Below are positions 7,325 through 7,856 of a stretch of DNA of 7,856 nucleotides, in pieces. The DNA is taken from contig CAMICF010000137.1 in assembly GCA_946222495.1 (NCBI GenBank), positions 1-7,856 of the forward strand, written 5' to 3'. The stretch comes from an uncultured Janibacter sp. (GTDB lineage: Bacteria; Actinomycetota; Actinomycetes; Actinomycetales; Dermatophilaceae). A program made the position numbers and the translations under genes. Below the pieces are notes generated by a model. It ran no database searches. It saw only the letters and a program-made list of their open reading frames with translations, and had not been told where the DNA came from. The first letter of the stretch is position 1; each line of letters opens with the position of its first letter.

Positions 7325-7804
7325 ATGCCCAGTCACACCTTCGTCCTCAACGGCGAGAAGGTCACCGTCGACGTCGAGAACGGAGTGCGCCTCCTCTGGG
7401 TGCTCCGCGACGTCCTCGGCGTCACCGGCCCCAAGTACGGCTGCGGGATCAACGTCTGCAAGGCCTGCACCTCCCACATCAACGGCAAGGCCTTCAACCC
7501 CTGCTCCGTCCCCGTCGAGAAGATCACGGCGGACGACGAGATCACCACCATCGAAGGCCTCGCCGACACCACCGACGGCGACGACCTCCACCCCATGCAA
7601 GAGGCCTGGATCGAGCACGACGTCGCCCAGTGCGGCTACTGCCAGCCCGGCCAGATCATGGCCGCCACCGCCCTCGTCAACAAGGTCAAGAAGGAAGGGC
7701 GCGCCATCACCGAGGACGACCTCGACACGATCCGCAATGTCTGCCGTTGCGGTACCTATCCGCGCATCCGCGAGGCCACCCGGGCCGGCGCGAAGAAGAT
7801 GTGA
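7325..7804 (+). CDS. [2Fe-2S] small subunit of the molybdenum hydroxylase (IorA-like)
   Basis: This 159-residue electron-transfer subunit carries two [2Fe-2S] clusters that take electrons from the molybdenum site. The N-terminal ferredoxin-like domain has C40, C45, C48 and C60, with the x4, x2 and x11 spacing usual for CoxS/IorA-type subunits. The C-terminal helical domain has CGYC (C103, C106) and CRC (C140, C142), followed by GTYPRIREA as in the family. All eight cysteines are present. The first motif reads CGINVCKAC, whereas most relatives have CG.G.CGAC, so a conserved glycine is lysine. There is no signal peptide, so it is probably exported bound to the Tat-bearing large subunit. GAGGAG (7314-7319) overlaps the upstream stop codon and lies 5 bases before the ATG, which indicates co-transcription and perhaps translational coupling. 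Confidence 0.94.
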   Translation: MPSHTFVLNGEKVTVDVENGVRLLWVLRDVLGVTGPKYGCGINVCKACTSHINGKAFNPCSVPVEKITADDEITTIEGLADTTDGDDLHPMQEAWIEHDVAQCGYCQPGQIMAATALVNKVKKEGRAITEDDLDTIRNVCRCGTYPRIREATRAGAKKM

Positions 7805-7811
7805 GCCGGCC

Positions 7812-7831
7812 GCCGGTCCGCTGAGACCGGC
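7812..7831 (+). terminator. Possible hairpin after the molybdenum hydroxylase genes
   Basis: GCCGGTC (7812-7818) and GACCGGC (7825-7831) form a perfect 7-bp stem with a 6-base loop, starting 8 bases after the small-subunit stop. There is no T-tract after it, so it is at best a non-canonical terminator or an mRNA-end stabiliser. The remaining 25 bases to the window end contain no recognisable feature. Confidence 0.4.
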
Positions 7832-7856
7832 CGTGCCACTGGGGGGGCTGCCACCG

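Noticed and set aside
6464..7618. 384-codon open frame on the minus strand opposite the hydroxylase subunits
   Set aside because: It is antisense to two well-supported genes, and its composition is typical of a shadow frame.
3621..7804. Purine catabolism operon (xanthine dehydrogenase with PucR)
   Set aside because: The large subunit has a Tat signal and IorB-like features, there is no FAD subunit, and no other purine-degradation gene is in view. The PucR family name alone does not establish a purine role.

Overview
The window is very GC-rich with strong codon bias, four of its five genes are complete, and the family content (an actinobacterial-type aminopeptidase N and a PucR-type regulator with a C-terminal helix-turn-helix) points to a high-GC Gram-positive bacterium (Actinomycetota, perhaps Micrococcales). 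The genus is not determined. I see no rRNA, tRNA, CRISPR array, insertion sequence or phage gene.

Layout. Bases 2-919 (+) are the 3' part of a zinc-independent NADPH:quinone oxidoreductase-like MDR gene whose start lies left of the window. Between it and the convergent aminopeptidase N gene (1029-3512, -) is a short spacer. It is filled almost entirely by three near-identical tandem copies of a 20-bp imperfect palindrome centred on CCTTAAGG (931-1011), and a degraded fourth copy runs into the 3' end of pepN. The aminopeptidase gene is divergent from a PucR/CdaR-family regulator (3621-4859, +), with about 110 bp of shared upstream DNA. The regulator is followed by a 134-bp gap holding a perfect TGTGC-N5-GCACA inverted repeat. 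Then come two genes on the same strand: a Tat-signal-bearing molybdopterin-binding large subunit of the isoquinoline 1-oxidoreductase / aldehyde oxidoreductase type (4994-7315) and, 9 bp later, its 159-residue [2Fe-2S] small subunit (7325-7804).

Functional reading. The last two genes should form a two-subunit molybdenum hydroxylase that works outside the cytoplasmic membrane: only the large subunit has a twin-arginine signal, and no FAD subunit lies between or immediately after them. The adjacent PucR-type regulator is the obvious candidate to control them, and the inverted repeat upstream is a candidate operator. The substrate cannot be read from sequence. The quinone oxidoreductase-like gene and pepN look like ordinary housekeeping or peripheral-metabolism genes. 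The least explained element is the CCTTAAGG dyad array between the convergent genes. I found no clear evidence of a wholly new multi-gene system.
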